Shown: positions 1 through 10,071, counted from the stretch's first letter. The stretch is DNA of 64,000 nt from Pseudomonas graminis (GCF_013201545.1 NZ_CP053746.1:3796501-3860500), one strand, 5' to 3'. Notes: generated by a model from the sequence alone, not told the origin. Translations and numbers: made by a program.

Positions 1-152
1 CGGCATTGCTGGATCAGGCGAAGGCCAAGGCCGGCGCGCAGACCGCCAGAGTGCTCGGGCCCCATGACATCGTGACACTGGAATACCGCTCGGACCGTCT
101 TAACCTGAATACCGATGATTCAGGCAAGGTCAGCCGCGTCAATTGCGGATAA
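1..152 (+). CDS. I78-type peptidase inhibitor, C-terminal end (partial)
   Basis: Only the last 49 codons are present; the gene begins before the window. Read from base 3, the frame runs to a TAA at 150-152. The segment VLGPHDIVTLEYRSDRLNL followed by a D..GKV.RV.CG ending matches the C-terminal half of the small peptidase inhibitor I78 family, which are usually exported proteins of about 100 residues that block serine proteases. The family call is from pattern recognition of this short tail. A bidirectional terminator follows about 30 bp downstream, so this gene and the convergent cold-shock gene share it. Confidence 0.7.
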   Translation, partial: ALLDQAKAKAGAQTARVLGPHDIVTLEYRSDRLNLNTDDSGKVSRVNCG

Positions 153-180
153 CCTTTCCCCATGACCGAATCGCAGGCAT

Positions 181-210
181 AAAAAAACCCCGTCAGTGAC
201 GGGGTTTTTT
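181..210. terminator. Bidirectional intrinsic terminator
   Basis: CCCCGTC-AGT-GACGGGG forms a GC-rich hairpin (188-204) with an A tract on its left and a T tract on its right. It can therefore end transcription of both the I78-type gene (+) and the cold-shock gene (-). Confidence 0.9.
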
Positions 211-223
211 CAGATCGCTGGGA

Positions 224-436
224 TTACTCCGCGCGAACCTGAGCAGCTTGCATGCCCTTTTGGCCTTTCTCAGCCACGAAGGAAACAGTCTGGCCTTCTT
301 TCAAGCTCTTGAAACCGTCGGATTCAATGGCTTTGAAATGTACAAAAAGGTCGTCGCCGCCACCCTGTGGGGTGATGAAGCCGAAGCCTTTTTCATCGTT
401 GAACCATTTTACGGTGCCGGATTGGCGATTAGACAT
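224..436 (-). CDS. cspA: Cold-shock protein, CspA family
   Basis: A 70-residue protein that is a single cold-shock domain. Such proteins bind single-stranded RNA and DNA and melt secondary structure in mRNA. Both nucleic-acid-binding motifs are visible: RNP1-like KGFGFITP at residues 16-23 and RNP2-like DLFVHF at about 29-34. Length is typical of the family. GGAG lies 7 nt before the ATG. It stands alone, convergent with the I78-type gene. Pseudomonads have several csp paralogues, so the exact symbol is uncertain. Confidence 0.92.
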   Translation of the reverse strand: MSNRQSGTVKWFNDEKGFGFITPQGGGDDLFVHFKAIESDGFKSLKEGQTVSFVAEKGQKGMQAAQVRAE

Positions 437-733
437 GGTGTATCTCCAGGAACATAATTTTCAGTAGTGCTGTGTTGCTCAGGCCAACTGGGCACACGAG
501 CGCTATCATAGTCGAATTGTGTGAATGCTGGACTTTTTCGATTAGAACTTTGCGTCAGCATCCTCGATATAACGCCCCAAAGGCGCTCCAGAGGCCTGTT
601 TTCCATCATCAACGGGTGCATCGGCAAACCCTTCTGGTATGCCTGAAACCCGCAGAATTCGTGGCCTTCAGCGTGTCAGCCTTGACCCGTTTCTTTACGC
701 CCCGGTGTGGGGCATCAAGGAAATGTAAATTTT
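437..733. other. Intergenic region upstream of the cold-shock gene
   Basis: About 300 bp with no convincing gene. Open frames here have no family resemblance and no ribosome binding sites. It must hold the promoter and 5' leader of the cold-shock gene (transcribed leftward) and the 3' end of the next leftward gene at 734. I see no clear intrinsic terminator in it. Confidence 0.5.
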
Positions 734-1048
734 TTATTTTTTGCCGTTCAGGCAATTTTTGCTCACCGCAGCCTGCAGGCGAGAGGTCATATCGGTACTG
801 GGAGGCGTCGTTTTGTCATTCAGCGACGCAATCTCCTTGTCGGAGAAGTTCTTGTTGATCTGTTGAGCGCCGCACTCGCAGTGCGCTTTGACTGCACTGG
901 CGTCCATCGATGGATTGCTCTGGGTGGCTGCGGTGGTGCATTCGTTCATGTAGCTGGTCTTGGTTTTCGCATCCATCGCGGCGTGAGCGCTGAGGGGCAG
1001 TGTCAGGGCCAGCGGGGCGAGAAGGGCGGCAACGCGTAGAAGCTTCAT
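734..1048 (-). CDS. Small exported protein of unknown function
   Basis: A 104-residue protein with a clear Sec signal peptide: MKLLR, then a hydrophobic stretch, then a likely cut after LSAHA near residue 24. The mature part is about 80 residues with four cysteines (one in NEC, two in HCEC, one near the C-terminus), which suggests two disulfides in the periplasm. An AAGGAAATCACC ribosome binding site precedes the ATG. I do not recognise a named family. It is transcribed away from thrS, so the 1049-1437 interval is a divergent regulatory region. Confidence 0.75.
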   Translation of the reverse strand: MKLLRVAALLAPLALTLPLSAHAAMDAKTKTSYMNECTTAATQSNPSMDASAVKAHCECGAQQINKNFSDKEIASLNDKTTPPSTDMTSRLQAAVSKNCLNGKK

Positions 1049-1198
1049 GGTGATTTCCTTTTTGTCGGTGGCCGTCGAGGTGTCAGGCCTTGAACATGTA
1101 CTACGGATAATCTGAGGTCCTTGAAGCGCACCAGTTCCGTGGCGCTGCTGCGGCTTGGTGCAATTGGTGATCCGCGTGCGACGCCAACCACCGTTTAG

Positions 1199-1227
1199 CT
1201 GACCCTGCCGTAACGCTGTGATAGCAT
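1199..1227 (+). promoter_or_regulatory. Candidate sigma70 promoter for thrS
   Basis: CTGACC at 1199-1204 and TAGCAT at 1222-1227 are separated by 17 bp; each matches four of six consensus bases. A start near 1234 would give a thrS leader of about 200 nt, long enough to carry the hairpins described below. This is read by eye only. Confidence 0.4.
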
Positions 1228-1340
1228 GCGCGCCTGCAGATTAGCTCGCGTCTCGCGGGGCCCCGGTGCCCTGCTGCAAGTTCTGTCGATTTCGTAAGTT
1301 CCAGTCACTCTGGTTCGGTCTTCACGTTGGCCTTCGGGCT

Positions 1341-1418
1341 CCTGCCACTGTGAGGCAGGCATACCACCGAATCGCGTACTGGCTCTATCCCACCCACGTG
1401 ACCTTTGGTAGGGGTCAC
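1341..1418 (+). promoter_or_regulatory. thrS leader with two threonine-anticodon-like hairpins
   Basis: Hairpin A (1341-1359) is CCTGCC / GGCAGG around the 7-nt loop ACTGTGA; anticodon positions of that loop read UGU. Hairpin B (1398-1418) is GTGACC / GGTCAC plus a T-G closing pair around the 7-nt loop TTGGTAG; it has U33 and anticodon positions reading GGU. Both are threonine anticodons. Hairpin B closely resembles the tRNA-Thr(GGU) anticodon arm and sits 4 nt before the purine-rich Shine-Dalgarno stretch at 1423-1433. Known biology: E. coli ThrRS represses its own mRNA by binding two leader stem-loops, at least one an anticodon-arm mimic, on either side of an unpaired region. The layout here is the same. 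That ThrRS binds this RNA is inference. Confidence 0.6.
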
Positions 1419-1437
1419 CACTAGGAGAGGAGGCGCC

Positions 1438-3360
1438 ATGCCAACTATTACTCTTCCCGACGGCAGTCAACGTTCTTTCGATCACCCGGTATCCGTTGCC
1501 GAGGTCGCAGCATCCATTGGTGCGGGCCTGGCCAAAGCCACCGTGGCCGGCAAGGTCAACGGTCAACTGGTTGATGCCAGCGACATCATCGACACCGATG
1601 CGAGCCTGCAAATCATCACCCCCAAGGATCAGGAAGGCCTGGAGATCATTCGTCACTCCTGCGCGCACCTGGTTGGCCACGCCGTCAAGCAGCTCTATCC
1701 GACTGCAAAGATGGTGATCGGCCCGGTCATCGATGATGGCTTCTATTACGATATCGCCTATGAGCGTCCTTTCACGCCGGACGACATGGCGGCGATCGAG
1801 CAGCGCATGCAACAGCTGATCGAAAAGGATTACGACGTCATCAAAAAAGTCACGCCGCGCGCGGAAGTGATCGACGTGTTTACGGCCCGTGGCGAAGACT
1901 ACAAGCTGCGTCTGGTCGAAGACATGCCAAACGAGCAGGCCATGGGCCTGTACTACCACGAAGAATACGTCGACATGTGCCGCGGTCCGCATGTGCCGAA
2001 CACCCGTTTTCTGAAGTCATTCAAATTGACCAAGCTGTCCGGCGCCTACTGGCGCGGCGATGCCAAAAACGAGCAATTGCAGCGCGTTTACGGCACGGCC
2101 TGGGCCGACAAGAAGCAGCTGGCGGCTTACATTCAGCGCATCGAAGAAGCCGAAAAGCGCGATCACCGCAAGATCGGCAAGCGTCTGGGCCTGTTCCATA
2201 CCCAGGAAGAAGCGCCGGGCATGGTCTTCTGGCACCCGAACGGCTGGACGCTCTACCAGGTTCTCGAGCAGTACATGCGCAAGACCCAGCGCGAGAACGG
2301 CTACCTGGAGATCAAAACGCCTCAGGTCGTCGACCGCTCCCTGTGGGAGAAGTCCGGGCACTGGGCGAACTACGCCGAGAACATGTTCACCACCGAGTCG
2401 GAAAACCGCGACTACGCCATCAAGCCGATGAACTGCCCTTGCCACGTGCAGGTGTTCAATCAGGGCCTGAAAAGCTACCGCGAGTTGCCGATGCGTCTGG
2501 CCGAATTCGGCGCTTGCCACCGCAACGAACCTTCGGGCGCACTGCACGGCATCATGCGTGTTCGAGCGTTCACTCAGGACGACGCGCATATCTTCTGCAC
2601 CGAAGAACAAATGCAGGCTGAATCCGCCGCGTTCATCAAGCTGACCATGGCCGTCTACGCCGATTTCGGGTTCAAAGACATCGAAATGAAGCTGTCGACC
2701 CGGCCGGAGAAACGTGTCGGCTCCGACGAGTTATGGGATCGCGCCGAGTCCGCACTCGCTGCAGCCCTTGACAGTGCTGGCCTGCCGTACGATCTGCAAC
2801 CGGGCGAGGGTGCGTTCTACGGTCCGAAGATCGAATTTTCTCTCAAGGATTGCTTGGGTCGCGTCTGGCAATGCGGTACTCTGCAGCTCGATTTCAACCT
2901 GCCGATCCGTCTGGGCGCCGAATTCGTGTCGGAAGACAACGGTCGCAAGCACCCGGTCATGTTGCACCGCGCAATTCTTGGCTCCTTCGAGCGCTTCATC
3001 GGAATCCTGATCGAGCATTACGAAGGCGCGTTTCCTGCGTGGCTGGCTCCAACTCAAGCAGTGATCATGAATATCACTGACAAACAGGCTGATTTTGCCC
3101 TTGAGGTGGAAAAAACATTGGCGCAAAGCGGATTCCGTGCCAAGTCCGACTTGAGAAATGAAAAGATCGGCTTTAAAATCCGCGAGCATACGTTGCTCAA
3201 AATTCCGTATCTCCTCGTGATTGGGGATCGGGAGGTTGAAACACAAACTGTCGCTGTGCGTACACGTGAAGGCGCAGACCTTGGCTCGATGCCGGTCGCC
3301 CAGTTCTCGGAGTTCCTTGCACAAGCGGTTTCCCGGCGTGGTCGCCAAGATTCGGAGTAA
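1438..3360 (+). CDS. thrS: Threonyl-tRNA synthetase
   Basis: A 640-residue class II synthetase that charges tRNA-Thr. Order of domains: N-terminal TGS domain (about 1-61, beginning [10 protein letters not shown]), the SAD editing domain (about 65-225, with [10 protein letters not shown] and the later YVDMCRGPH motif), the catalytic core (PMNCPCH, zinc-binding region; [14 protein letters not shown]), and the C-terminal anticodon-binding domain ([14 protein letters not shown]). I chose the ATG at 1438 because it follows an AGGAGAGGAGG site and gives the normal family length; an in-frame start 33 bp upstream has no such site. It heads the thrS-infC-rpmI-rplT cluster. Confidence 0.98.
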   Translation: MPTITLPDGSQRSFDHPVSVAEVAASIGAGLAKATVAGKVNGQLVDASDIIDTDASLQIITPKDQEGLEIIRHSCAHLVGHAVKQLYPTAKMVIGPVIDDGFYYDIAYERPFTPDDMAAIEQRMQQLIEKDYDVIKKVTPRAEVIDVFTARGEDYKLRLVEDMPNEQAMGLYYHEEYVDMCRGPHVPNTRFLKSFKLTKLSGAYWRGDAKNEQLQRVYGTAWADKKQLAAYIQRIEEAEKRDHRKIGKRLGLFHTQEEAPGMVFWHPNGWTLYQVLEQYMRKTQRENGYLEIKTPQVVDRSLWEKSGHWANYAENMFTTESENRDYAIKPMNCPCHVQVFNQGLKSYRELPMRLAEFGACHRNEPSGALHGIMRVRAFTQDDAHIFCTEEQMQAESAAFIKLTMAVYADFGFKDIEMKLSTRPEKRVGSDELWDRAESALAAALDSAGLPYDLQPGEGAFYGPKIEFSLKDCLGRVWQCGTLQLDFNLPIRLGAEFVSEDNGRKHPVMLHRAILGSFERFIGILIEHYEGAFPAWLAPTQAVIMNITDKQADFALEVEKTLAQSGFRAKSDLRNEKIGFKIREHTLLKIPYLLVIGDREVETQTVAVRTREGADLGSMPVAQFSEFLAQAVSRRGRQDSE

Positions 3361-3365
3361 TTATT

Positions 3366-3911
3366 ATTAAGCGTGAAATGAGACAAGATAAACGAGCTGC
3401 ACCGAAAGCCCCGATCAACGAGAATATCTCGGCACGTGAGGTTCGTTTAATTGGGGCTGAGGGTGAGCAGCTTGGGATTGTGTCAATTGAAGACGCGCTT
3501 CTTAAGGCTGAAGAGGCCAAACTGGATCTGGTGGAAATTTCCGCCGATGCAGTACCCCCTGTTTGCAAACTGATGGACTACGGCAAATCGATCTTCGAGA
3601 AGAAGAAACAGGTTGCTGCCGCCAAGAAGAATCAGAAGCAGATCCAGGTAAAAGAAATCAAGTTTCGTCCAGGGACGGAGGAAGGGGATTACCAGGTAAA
3701 ACTACGCAACCTGGTACGTTTCCTGAGTGACGGGGACAGGGCCAAGATTTCCTTGAGATTTCGCGGTCGTGAGATGGCCCACCAGGAGCTGGGGATGGAG
3801 CTGTTGAAGCGGGTTGAAGCTGACCTGCTCGAATACGGCTCGGTCGAACAGCATCCTAAGATGGAAGGACGCCAGCTGATCATGGTCATCGCCCCGAAAA
3901 AGAAGAAATAA
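3366..3911 (+). CDS. infC: Translation initiation factor IF-3 (AUU start)
   Basis: IF-3 binds the 30S subunit, prevents premature 50S joining and proofreads the start codon. Both domains are visible: N-domain [20 protein letters not shown], linker rich in K, and C-domain [19 protein letters not shown], ending APKKKK. I place the start at ATT 3366 (product [10 protein letters not shown]...). GGAG at 3354-3357 lies 8 nt upstream, ideal spacing, whereas the downstream ATG at 3378 has no Shine-Dalgarno. AUU starts are known for infC in E. coli, where IF-3 represses its own translation from that rare codon. The gene begins 6 bp after thrS ends. Protein length is 181 residues. Confidence 0.93.
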   Translation: MKREMRQDKRAAPKAPINENISAREVRLIGAEGEQLGIVSIEDALLKAEEAKLDLVEISADAVPPVCKLMDYGKSIFEKKKQVAAAKKNQKQIQVKEIKFRPGTEEGDYQVKLRNLVRFLSDGDRAKISLRFRGREMAHQELGMELLKRVEADLLEYGSVEQHPKMEGRQLIMVIAPKKKK

Positions 3912-3971
3912 CCACCAGGGCACGGCAGGCCTTGCGGTTATGTTTATCAACTGAATGCGGAGTATCCGAAC

Positions 3972-4166
3972 ATGCCAAAGATGAAGACTAAAAGTGGTGC
4001 AGCTAAACGGTTTCTGAAAACCGCGAATGGCATCAAGCACAAGCACGCTTTCAAGAGCCACATCCTGACCAAAATGTCGACAAAGCGTAAGCGTCAATTG
4101 CGTGGAAGCAGCTTGCTGCATCCGTCCGACGTGGCAAAAGTCAAGCGCATGCTGCGCCTTTGCTAA
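3972..4166 (+). CDS. rpmI: 50S ribosomal protein L35
   Basis: A 64-residue basic ribosomal protein beginning [14 protein letters not shown] and containing [13 protein letters not shown] and [10 protein letters not shown], all hallmark L35 segments. It follows infC by 60 bp and precedes rplT by 28 bp, the conserved bacterial order. In E. coli L20 represses this cistron through an upstream RNA structure; I have not identified such a structure here. The last residue is cysteine (RLC). Confidence 0.98.
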   Translation: MPKMKTKSGAAKRFLKTANGIKHKHAFKSHILTKMSTKRKRQLRGSSLLHPSDVAKVKRMLRLC

Positions 4167-4194
4167 TTTTGATCAAGAACAGAGGAATTAACTC

Positions 4195-4551
4195 ATGGCT
4201 CGTGTAAAGCGTGGCGTCATTGCCCGTAAGCGTCACAAAAAAATTCTGAAACTTGCTAAAGGCTACTACGGCGCGCGTTCACGCGTATTCCGTGTTGCCA
4301 AGCAAGCGGTAATCAAGGCTGGCCAATACGCCTACCGTGACCGTCGTCAGAAAAAACGTCAGTTCCGCGCTCTGTGGATCGCTCGTATCAACGCTGGTGC
4401 GCGTATCAACGGTCTGTCCTACAGCCGTTTCATCGCTGGCCTGAAAAAAGCGTCGATCGAGATCGACCGTAAGGTTCTGGCTGATCTGGCAGTGAACGAA
4501 AAAGCGGCGTTTGCTGCGATTGTCGAGAAAGCTAAAGCCACTTTGGCCTAA
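4195..4551 (+). CDS. rplT: 50S ribosomal protein L20
   Basis: A 118-residue basic protein that nucleates early 50S assembly by binding 23S rRNA. It begins [16 protein letters not shown] and contains [12 protein letters not shown](A)GLKKA, typical of L20. AGAGGAA precedes the ATG by about 7 nt. It ends the thrS-infC-rpmI-rplT group and is followed by two hairpins before pheS. Confidence 0.98.
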   Translation: MARVKRGVIARKRHKKILKLAKGYYGARSRVFRVAKQAVIKAGQYAYRDRRQKKRQFRALWIARINAGARINGLSYSRFIAGLKKASIEIDRKVLADLAVNEKAAFAAIVEKAKATLA

Positions 4552-4563
4552 GTCCCCGGCAAT

Positions 4564-4589
4564 CACCGGACCCCGCTCGGGGTCTGGTG
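4564..4589 (+). terminator. Hairpin after rplT
   Basis: CACCGGACCCC-GCTC-GGGGTCTGGTG is a strong stem with one G-T pair. It lacks a clear T tract (TTAAAC follows), so on its own it is a weak terminator or an RNA 3'-end stabiliser. Confidence 0.55.
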
Positions 4590-4600
4590 TTAAACGTCAT

Positions 4601-5672
<1,072 letters not shown>

Positions 5673-5704
5673 GTCGCCCGTAACGAATTCTTTAGGAGAG
5701 CAGG

Positions 5705-8083
5705 ATGAAATTCAGTGAACAATGGCTGCGCGGCTGGGTTAGCCCGCAAGTGTCCCGCGACGAGCTGGTTGCTCGTCTGTCGATGGCTGGCCTTGAAGTA
5801 GACAGCGTCACCCCGGCAGCGGGCGTTTTCAGAGGTGTTGTGGTGGGTGAGGTGCTGAGCACCGAACAGCACCCGGACGCTGACAAGCTGCGCGTTTGCC
5901 AGGTCAGTAATGGCGCTGAGACCTTTCAGGTTGTGTGCGGCGCGCCGAACGTGCGCCCCGGTCTGAAGATCCCGTTTGCCATGATCGGCGCCGAGTTGCC
6001 GAGCGATTTCAAGATCAAGAAAGCCAAGCTGCGGGGCGTCGAGTCCAACGGCATGCTGTGCTCGCAAGCCGAGTTGCAGGTGGGCGAGGGCAACGACGGC
6101 TTGATGGAGCTGCCGGCCGACGCGCCGGTGGGCCAGGATGTGCGCGTGTATCTGGAACTGGACGACGCGAGCATCGAAGTCGACCTGACGCCCAACCGTG
6201 GTGACTGCCTGTCGGTGGCTGGTTTGGCCCGTGAAGTGAGCGCGCTCTATGATGCAGTCGTCACGCGTCCTCAGGTTGCCGTGGTTCCGGCCGTGCACGA
6301 TGAAGTGCGTCCGGTTGAAGTGCTCGCGCCTGCGGCGTGCCCTCGTTATCTGGGTCGCGTCATGCGTAACGTGGACCTGTCACGCCCTACACCTTTGTGG
6401 ATGGTTGAGCGCCTACGTCGCTCGGACGTTCGCAGTATCGACGCCGCAGTCGATATTACCAACTACGTGATGCTTGAACTGGGTCAGCCGCTGCACGCGT
6501 TCGACCTTGCCGAAATCAATGGCGGCATTCGTGTGCGCATGGCGGAGGAGGGCGAGAAGCTCGTCTTGCTGGACGGTCAGGAAGTCAGCCTGCGCGCCGA
6601 TACCCTAGTCATTGCCGACCACCAGCGTGCCCTGGCCATCGCCGGTGTCATGGGTGGCGAGCACAGCGGTGTGTCTGCAACGACCCGCGATATCTTCCTC
6701 GAAAGCGCTTTTTTCGATCAGATCGCCGTTGCCGGCAAGGCCCGTTCGTATGGCCTGCACACTGACGCTTCCCATCGCTACGAGCGTGGCGTTGACTGGC
6801 AGCTGGCCCGCGAAGCCATGGAGCGCGCCACTGGCCTGCTTCTGGAAATCATCGGTGGCGAAGCCGGTCCGGTCATCGAGACTGTCAGTGACCAGCATTT
6901 GCCCTCCGTTGAGCCGATCATCCTGCGTGCCGAGCGTATCGAGCAGATGCTGGGCATGAAGATGGACGCAGCGGAAATCGAGCGTCTGCTCACAGCGCTC
7001 GACCTCACCGTCGCGCCTCACGCCAGCGAGCAGTGGCGCGTCGAAGTGCCGAGCCACCGCTTCGATATCACCCTCGAAGTCGACTTGATCGAAGAGCTGG
7101 CCCGCCTTCACGGTTACAACCGTTTGCCGGTTCGCTACCCGCAGGCGCGTCTGGCACCGCAACCGCGTGCCGAGGCTCGGAGTGATCTGCCAGCGTTGCG
7201 TCGTCTGCTGGTGGCTCGCGGTTATCAGGAAGCAATTACCTACAGCTTCATCGACCAGAAATGGTTTGAGCTGTTCAGCCCTGGCGTTGAGCCGCTGTTG
7301 CTGGCCAATCCGATTTCGGCTGACATGTCGGCGATGCGTTCGTCCCTGTGGCCGGGCCTGGTGAAGTCGCTGCAACACAACCTCAATCGACAGCAGGACC
7401 GCGTGCGCCTGTTCGAGAGTGGCCTGCGCTTCGTCGGTCAACTGGAAGGCTTGAAGCAAGAGCCGATGCTGGCCGGTGTGATCTGTGGCAGCCGTCTGCC
7501 GGAAGGCTGGGCGCAGGGCCGTGATGTCGTCGACTTCTTCGACGTCAAGGCCGACGTCGAGGCAGTACTGGGCTTCGCCGGTGCGCAGGATGACTTCCGT
7601 TTCGTACCCGGTAGCCATCCCGCGTTGCACCCGGGTCAGACCGCACGTATCGAGCGTGACGGGCGTGAAGTCGGCTACATCGGCGCACTCCACCCGGAAC
7701 TGTCGAAAACCCTGGGCCTTGATCGTCCCGTGTTCGTCTTCGAGCTGGTTCTGGCTGAAGTTGCGACAGGCCGCCTGCCGAAATTCCATGAGCTTTCTCG
7801 CTTCCCGGAAGTGCGTCGCGACCTGGCGCTGCTGACCGTTCGTGATGTTTCGGCGACTGCCGTGCTGGACGTTATTCGAGAGAATGCAGGGGAATGGCTC
7901 ACAGACCTCAGGCTGTTTGATGTTTACCAGGGTAAAGGCATTGATCCGCTTAGAAAAAGCCTTGCAGTCGGCTTGACCTGGCAACATCCATCGCGCACTC
8001 TTACCGACGATGAGGTAAACGCTTCGACGCAGCAAATTCTCACCTCGCTAGAGGCAAGGTTAAACGCCACGTTAAGGATGTAG
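5705..8083 (+). CDS. pheT: Phenylalanyl-tRNA synthetase beta subunit
   Basis: A 792-residue partner of PheS. Domains in order: tRNA-binding OB fold (about 39-148), B3/4 editing domain (about 210-380), B5 DNA-binding-like domain (about 400-475), the catalytic-like domain (about 480-680) and the C-terminal FDX-ACB anticodon-binding domain (about 698-792, beginning around FHELSRFPEVRRDLAL). Length matches the family. AGGAGAGCAGG precedes the ATG. ihfA starts 3 bp after its stop, so the two are co-transcribed, as in other gamma-proteobacteria. Confidence 0.98.
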   Translation: MKFSEQWLRGWVSPQVSRDELVARLSMAGLEVDSVTPAAGVFRGVVVGEVLSTEQHPDADKLRVCQVSNGAETFQVVCGAPNVRPGLKIPFAMIGAELPSDFKIKKAKLRGVESNGMLCSQAELQVGEGNDGLMELPADAPVGQDVRVYLELDDASIEVDLTPNRGDCLSVAGLAREVSALYDAVVTRPQVAVVPAVHDEVRPVEVLAPAACPRYLGRVMRNVDLSRPTPLWMVERLRRSDVRSIDAAVDITNYVMLELGQPLHAFDLAEINGGIRVRMAEEGEKLVLLDGQEVSLRADTLVIADHQRALAIAGVMGGEHSGVSATTRDIFLESAFFDQIAVAGKARSYGLHTDASHRYERGVDWQLAREAMERATGLLLEIIGGEAGPVIETVSDQHLPSVEPIILRAERIEQMLGMKMDAAEIERLLTALDLTVAPHASEQWRVEVPSHRFDITLEVDLIEELARLHGYNRLPVRYPQARLAPQPRAEARSDLPALRRLLVARGYQEAITYSFIDQKWFELFSPGVEPLLLANPISADMSAMRSSLWPGLVKSLQHNLNRQQDRVRLFESGLRFVGQLEGLKQEPMLAGVICGSRLPEGWAQGRDVVDFFDVKADVEAVLGFAGAQDDFRFVPGSHPALHPGQTARIERDGREVGYIGALHPELSKTLGLDRPVFVFELVLAEVATGRLPKFHELSRFPEVRRDLALLTVRDVSATAVLDVIRENAGEWLTDLRLFDVYQGKGIDPLRKSLAVGLTWQHPSRTLTDDEVNASTQQILTSLEARLNATLRM

Positions 8084-8086
8084 CGT

Positions 8087-8389
8087 ATGGGGGCTCTGAC
8101 GAAAGCTGAGATGGCCGAACGTCTGTACGAAGAGCTAGGCCTGAATAAACGAGAAGCCAAGGAACTGGTCGAGCTGTTCTTTGAGGAAATCAGGCACGCT
8201 CTGGAAGATAACGAGCAGGTCAAGTTGTCCGGATTCGGCAATTTTGATCTGCGCGATAAACGCCAGCGACCGGGCCGGAATCCCAAGACAGGGGAAGAAA
8301 TCCCGATTACCGCTCGCCGTGTGGTCACCTTTCGCCCAGGGCAGAAACTGAAGGCCCGAGTTGAGGCTTATGCTGGAACCAAGTCATAA
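8087..8389 (+). CDS. ihfA: Integration host factor alpha subunit
   Basis: A 100-residue DNA-bending protein that pairs with IhfB. It shows the HU/IHF fold: helical N-terminus [20 protein letters not shown], then the beta-arm [21 protein letters not shown] with the intercalating proline, then the C-terminal helix. It serves recombination, transcription and replication. It starts 3 bp after pheT and overlaps the next gene by 20 bp. Confidence 0.98.
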   Translation: MGALTKAEMAERLYEELGLNKREAKELVELFFEEIRHALEDNEQVKLSGFGNFDLRDKRQRPGRNPKTGEEIPITARRVVTFRPGQKLKARVEAYAGTKS

Positions 8390-8726
8390 CGACGAGCTAC
8401 CGCCTATCCCCGGCAAACGCTACTTCACCATTGGTGAAGTTAGCGAGCTCTGCGCGGTCAAACCGCACGTTCTGCGTTATTGGGAGCAGGAGTTTCCTCA
8501 ACTCAACCCGGTCAAGCGCCGCGGAAACCGCCGGTATTATCAGCGACAGGACGTGCTGATGATCCGCCAGATTCGCGCGCTGCTTTACGATCAGGGCTTC
8601 ACCATTGGCGGCGCGCGTTTGCGCATGTCCAGCGATGAGGTCAAGGATGATTCGCTGCAGTACAAGCACCTGATCAAACAGATGATTGTCGAGCTGGAAG
8701 ATGTGCTGGTCGTGCTGCGCAAGTGA
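8370..8726 (+). CDS. MerR-family transcriptional regulator
   Basis: A 118-residue protein with an N-terminal MerR winged-helix domain (about 20-88: [26 protein letters not shown], then [14 protein letters not shown]) and a short C-terminal helix rather than a ligand domain. It lacks conserved metal-binding cysteines in a C-terminal loop, so it is not a metal sensor of the classical sort. The ATG at 8370 gives the length seen in other pseudomonads; one 9 bp upstream is possible. It overlaps the end of ihfA by 20 bp, implying translational coupling. Target genes are unknown. Confidence 0.92.
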   Translation: MLEPSHNDELPPIPGKRYFTIGEVSELCAVKPHVLRYWEQEFPQLNPVKRRGNRRYYQRQDVLMIRQIRALLYDQGFTIGGARLRMSSDEVKDDSLQYKHLIKQMIVELEDVLVVLRK

Positions 8727-8833
8727 GATCGCGCGGTGCGTCGAAATACTTCCATCATTCAAAAGCTTAGGGTATATTCCTCGACGCTCTCGCAAGAGAA
8801 GCGACGAAGAAGCAGCACAGAGTAACGCCTAGT

Positions 8834-8910
8834 CGGGGCGTAGCGCAGTCCGGTAGCGCACTAGCATGGGGTGCTAGGGGTCGAGTGTTCGAATCACTCC
8901 GTCCCGACCA
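8834..8910 (+). tRNA. tRNA-Pro (anticodon GGG)
   Basis: A 77-nt cloverleaf: acceptor CGGGGCG pairs with CGTCCCG (one G-T), D-arm GCGCAGTCCGGTAGCGC, anticodon stem CTAGC/GCTAG around loop ATGGGGT (anticodon GGG), T-arm GAGTGTTCGAATCACTC and encoded ACCA end. TATATT at 8773-8778 is a plausible -10 box. Its 3' half is the insertion site of the element that follows. Confidence 0.96.
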
Positions 8911-8918
8911 TATTTTGT

Positions 8919-8957
8919 AAAGGGAATCAGCCACTTACCGGCTTGATTCCCTTTTTC
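8919..8957 (+). terminator. Terminator after tRNA-Pro
   Basis: AAAGGGAATCA pairs with TGATTCCCTTT (one bulge allowed) and a T run follows. It ends the tRNA transcript and lies just inside the integrated element. Confidence 0.75.
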
Positions 8958-8998
8958 ATTTCTGGCGTGCGCAAAAACCGCGCAAAACTGGCGCAAAA

Positions 8999-9331
8999 CT
9001 ATCCGGCGATTTCGCTGATATCGAGGTCCGGAATGGCCTCTGACCAGATCACCTCGGCGTGCTCCTTCTGATAGTTTTTGGTCATCTCCTCGCTTGCGTG
9101 CCCGGCGATCTTCTGCCCATCTTTCCCGGCTTTCTTGTACAGGTGCTGTGAAAGTGCCCTGACTTCGTGGAAGCCTGGCATCTCTTCTTCTTTCCATCCG
9201 TTGTAGCAATCCGCCGCCTCCCTGGCGTCGCTAAATGCGAGCGTCAGGTAACGCTCCTCAACCTTCTTGGTCCAGTGCTCTTTGGTCTCAGCCTGCTTTT
9301 GCCTCTTCCGATCAGGTCTGCCCGGACACAA
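8999..9331 (-). pseudogene. Tyrosine integrase, C-terminal fragment
   Basis: About 110 codons that keep the C-terminal catalytic part of a phage-type tyrosine recombinase: PGFHEVRALSQHLY (the H-x-x-R box, near codons 52-57) and GHASEEMTKNYQ (the second His and the nucleophilic Tyr). The N-terminal DNA-binding domains and the first catalytic Arg are missing; a stop codon lies in frame at about 9371 and no start with a ribosome binding site is present. It is a remnant, not a working enzyme. Its place beside the tRNA marks the element's attL end. Confidence 0.85.
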
Positions 9332-9401
9332 AGCGACACATCGAAACCGATGGCTTGCAAACCACCCAAAATATCTACGAATCCCATTGCTGGCTAAGCT
9401 G

Positions 9402-10046
9402 TCACTTCTTGCAAAGCGTCTGCGGAGGCGCGTCAGGCTCCATTCTTTTAGGTATCACGATCTTAGTACCAGGGAGAGATACGAGCTCGGCAATTCCGAA
9501 TACACAAGTAGGAGCTGGCGCTCCGTTTGCATTAATGCTGAACCGGAGCCCTATCAACGCTTCGTAGTCCTTCCCAGGCTCCAGATGGTAAATGAGGGCC
9601 TGGCCAGGGCATGACGAGAAAGAGCGGCCATTATTACCAAAAGTTGCGCCCCTAGTTGCAAGCTGGAACGGCAGATCAGCCCTGACCCGATACTCGGTCA
9701 CGACCTCCTTGTGGACGCCTTCAGCCATTCGAGTTGCAGGAACGTACTCAGCAAGGTCGGGAGCAACTCTTCCGGGTATCCCTATTTTTTTCGGGTTTAA
9801 CGGGTATTGCACATAATTGATGCTGGGCTGTCCGTCACGCCCAAAACGCCCGGCCCGAGCCATTTCATGACGGATAGCGGGAGCGCAACTGCCGATGACG
9901 CTATCACCAAACGCATCTGAGTTAGTGATGACCCGAACTCGAGCCAAGTTCTCAGTTTGAGAGGGTTCGTCGTAGGGGACTGAGGGTATTCCAGAGCAGC
10001 CGGAAAGTGCCCCAGCTATAAAACTTGCGAAAATGACCAGCCGCAT
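9402..10046 (-). CDS. Putative lipoprotein of unknown function
   Basis: A 214-residue protein with a lipoprotein signal: a short basic start, a hydrophobic run and the lipobox LSGC near residue 16. The rest is hydrophilic with three to four further cysteines, including a CPGQALIYHLEPGKDYEA segment. I place the start at 10046, where AAGGA lies 7 nt upstream; an ATG 6 bp earlier is too close to that site. It is intact although its surroundings are decayed. Function is not recognisable; lipoproteins on prophage remnants can alter the host envelope, but that is only a possibility. Confidence 0.7.
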   Translation of the reverse strand: MRLVIFASFIAGALSGCSGIPSVPYDEPSQTENLARVRVITNSDAFGDSVIGSCAPAIRHEMARAGRFGRDGQPSINYVQYPLNPKKIGIPGRVAPDLAEYVPATRMAEGVHKEVVTEYRVRADLPFQLATRGATFGNNGRSFSSCPGQALIYHLEPGKDYEALIGLRFSINANGAPAPTCVFGIAELVSLPGTKIVIPKRMEPDAPPQTLCKK

Positions 10047-10071
10047 GCCCATGTCCTTATGTTTTCCGAAC

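Noticed and set aside
1234..1437. T-box riboswitch in the thrS leader
   Set aside because: No T-box consensus or terminator/antiterminator pair is seen, and T-boxes are rare outside Gram-positives; anticodon-arm mimics explain the hairpins better.
1195..1992. 265-codon frame on the minus strand across the thrS leader and start
   Set aside because: It is antisense to the conserved thrS coding region, has no family resemblance and no ribosome binding site.
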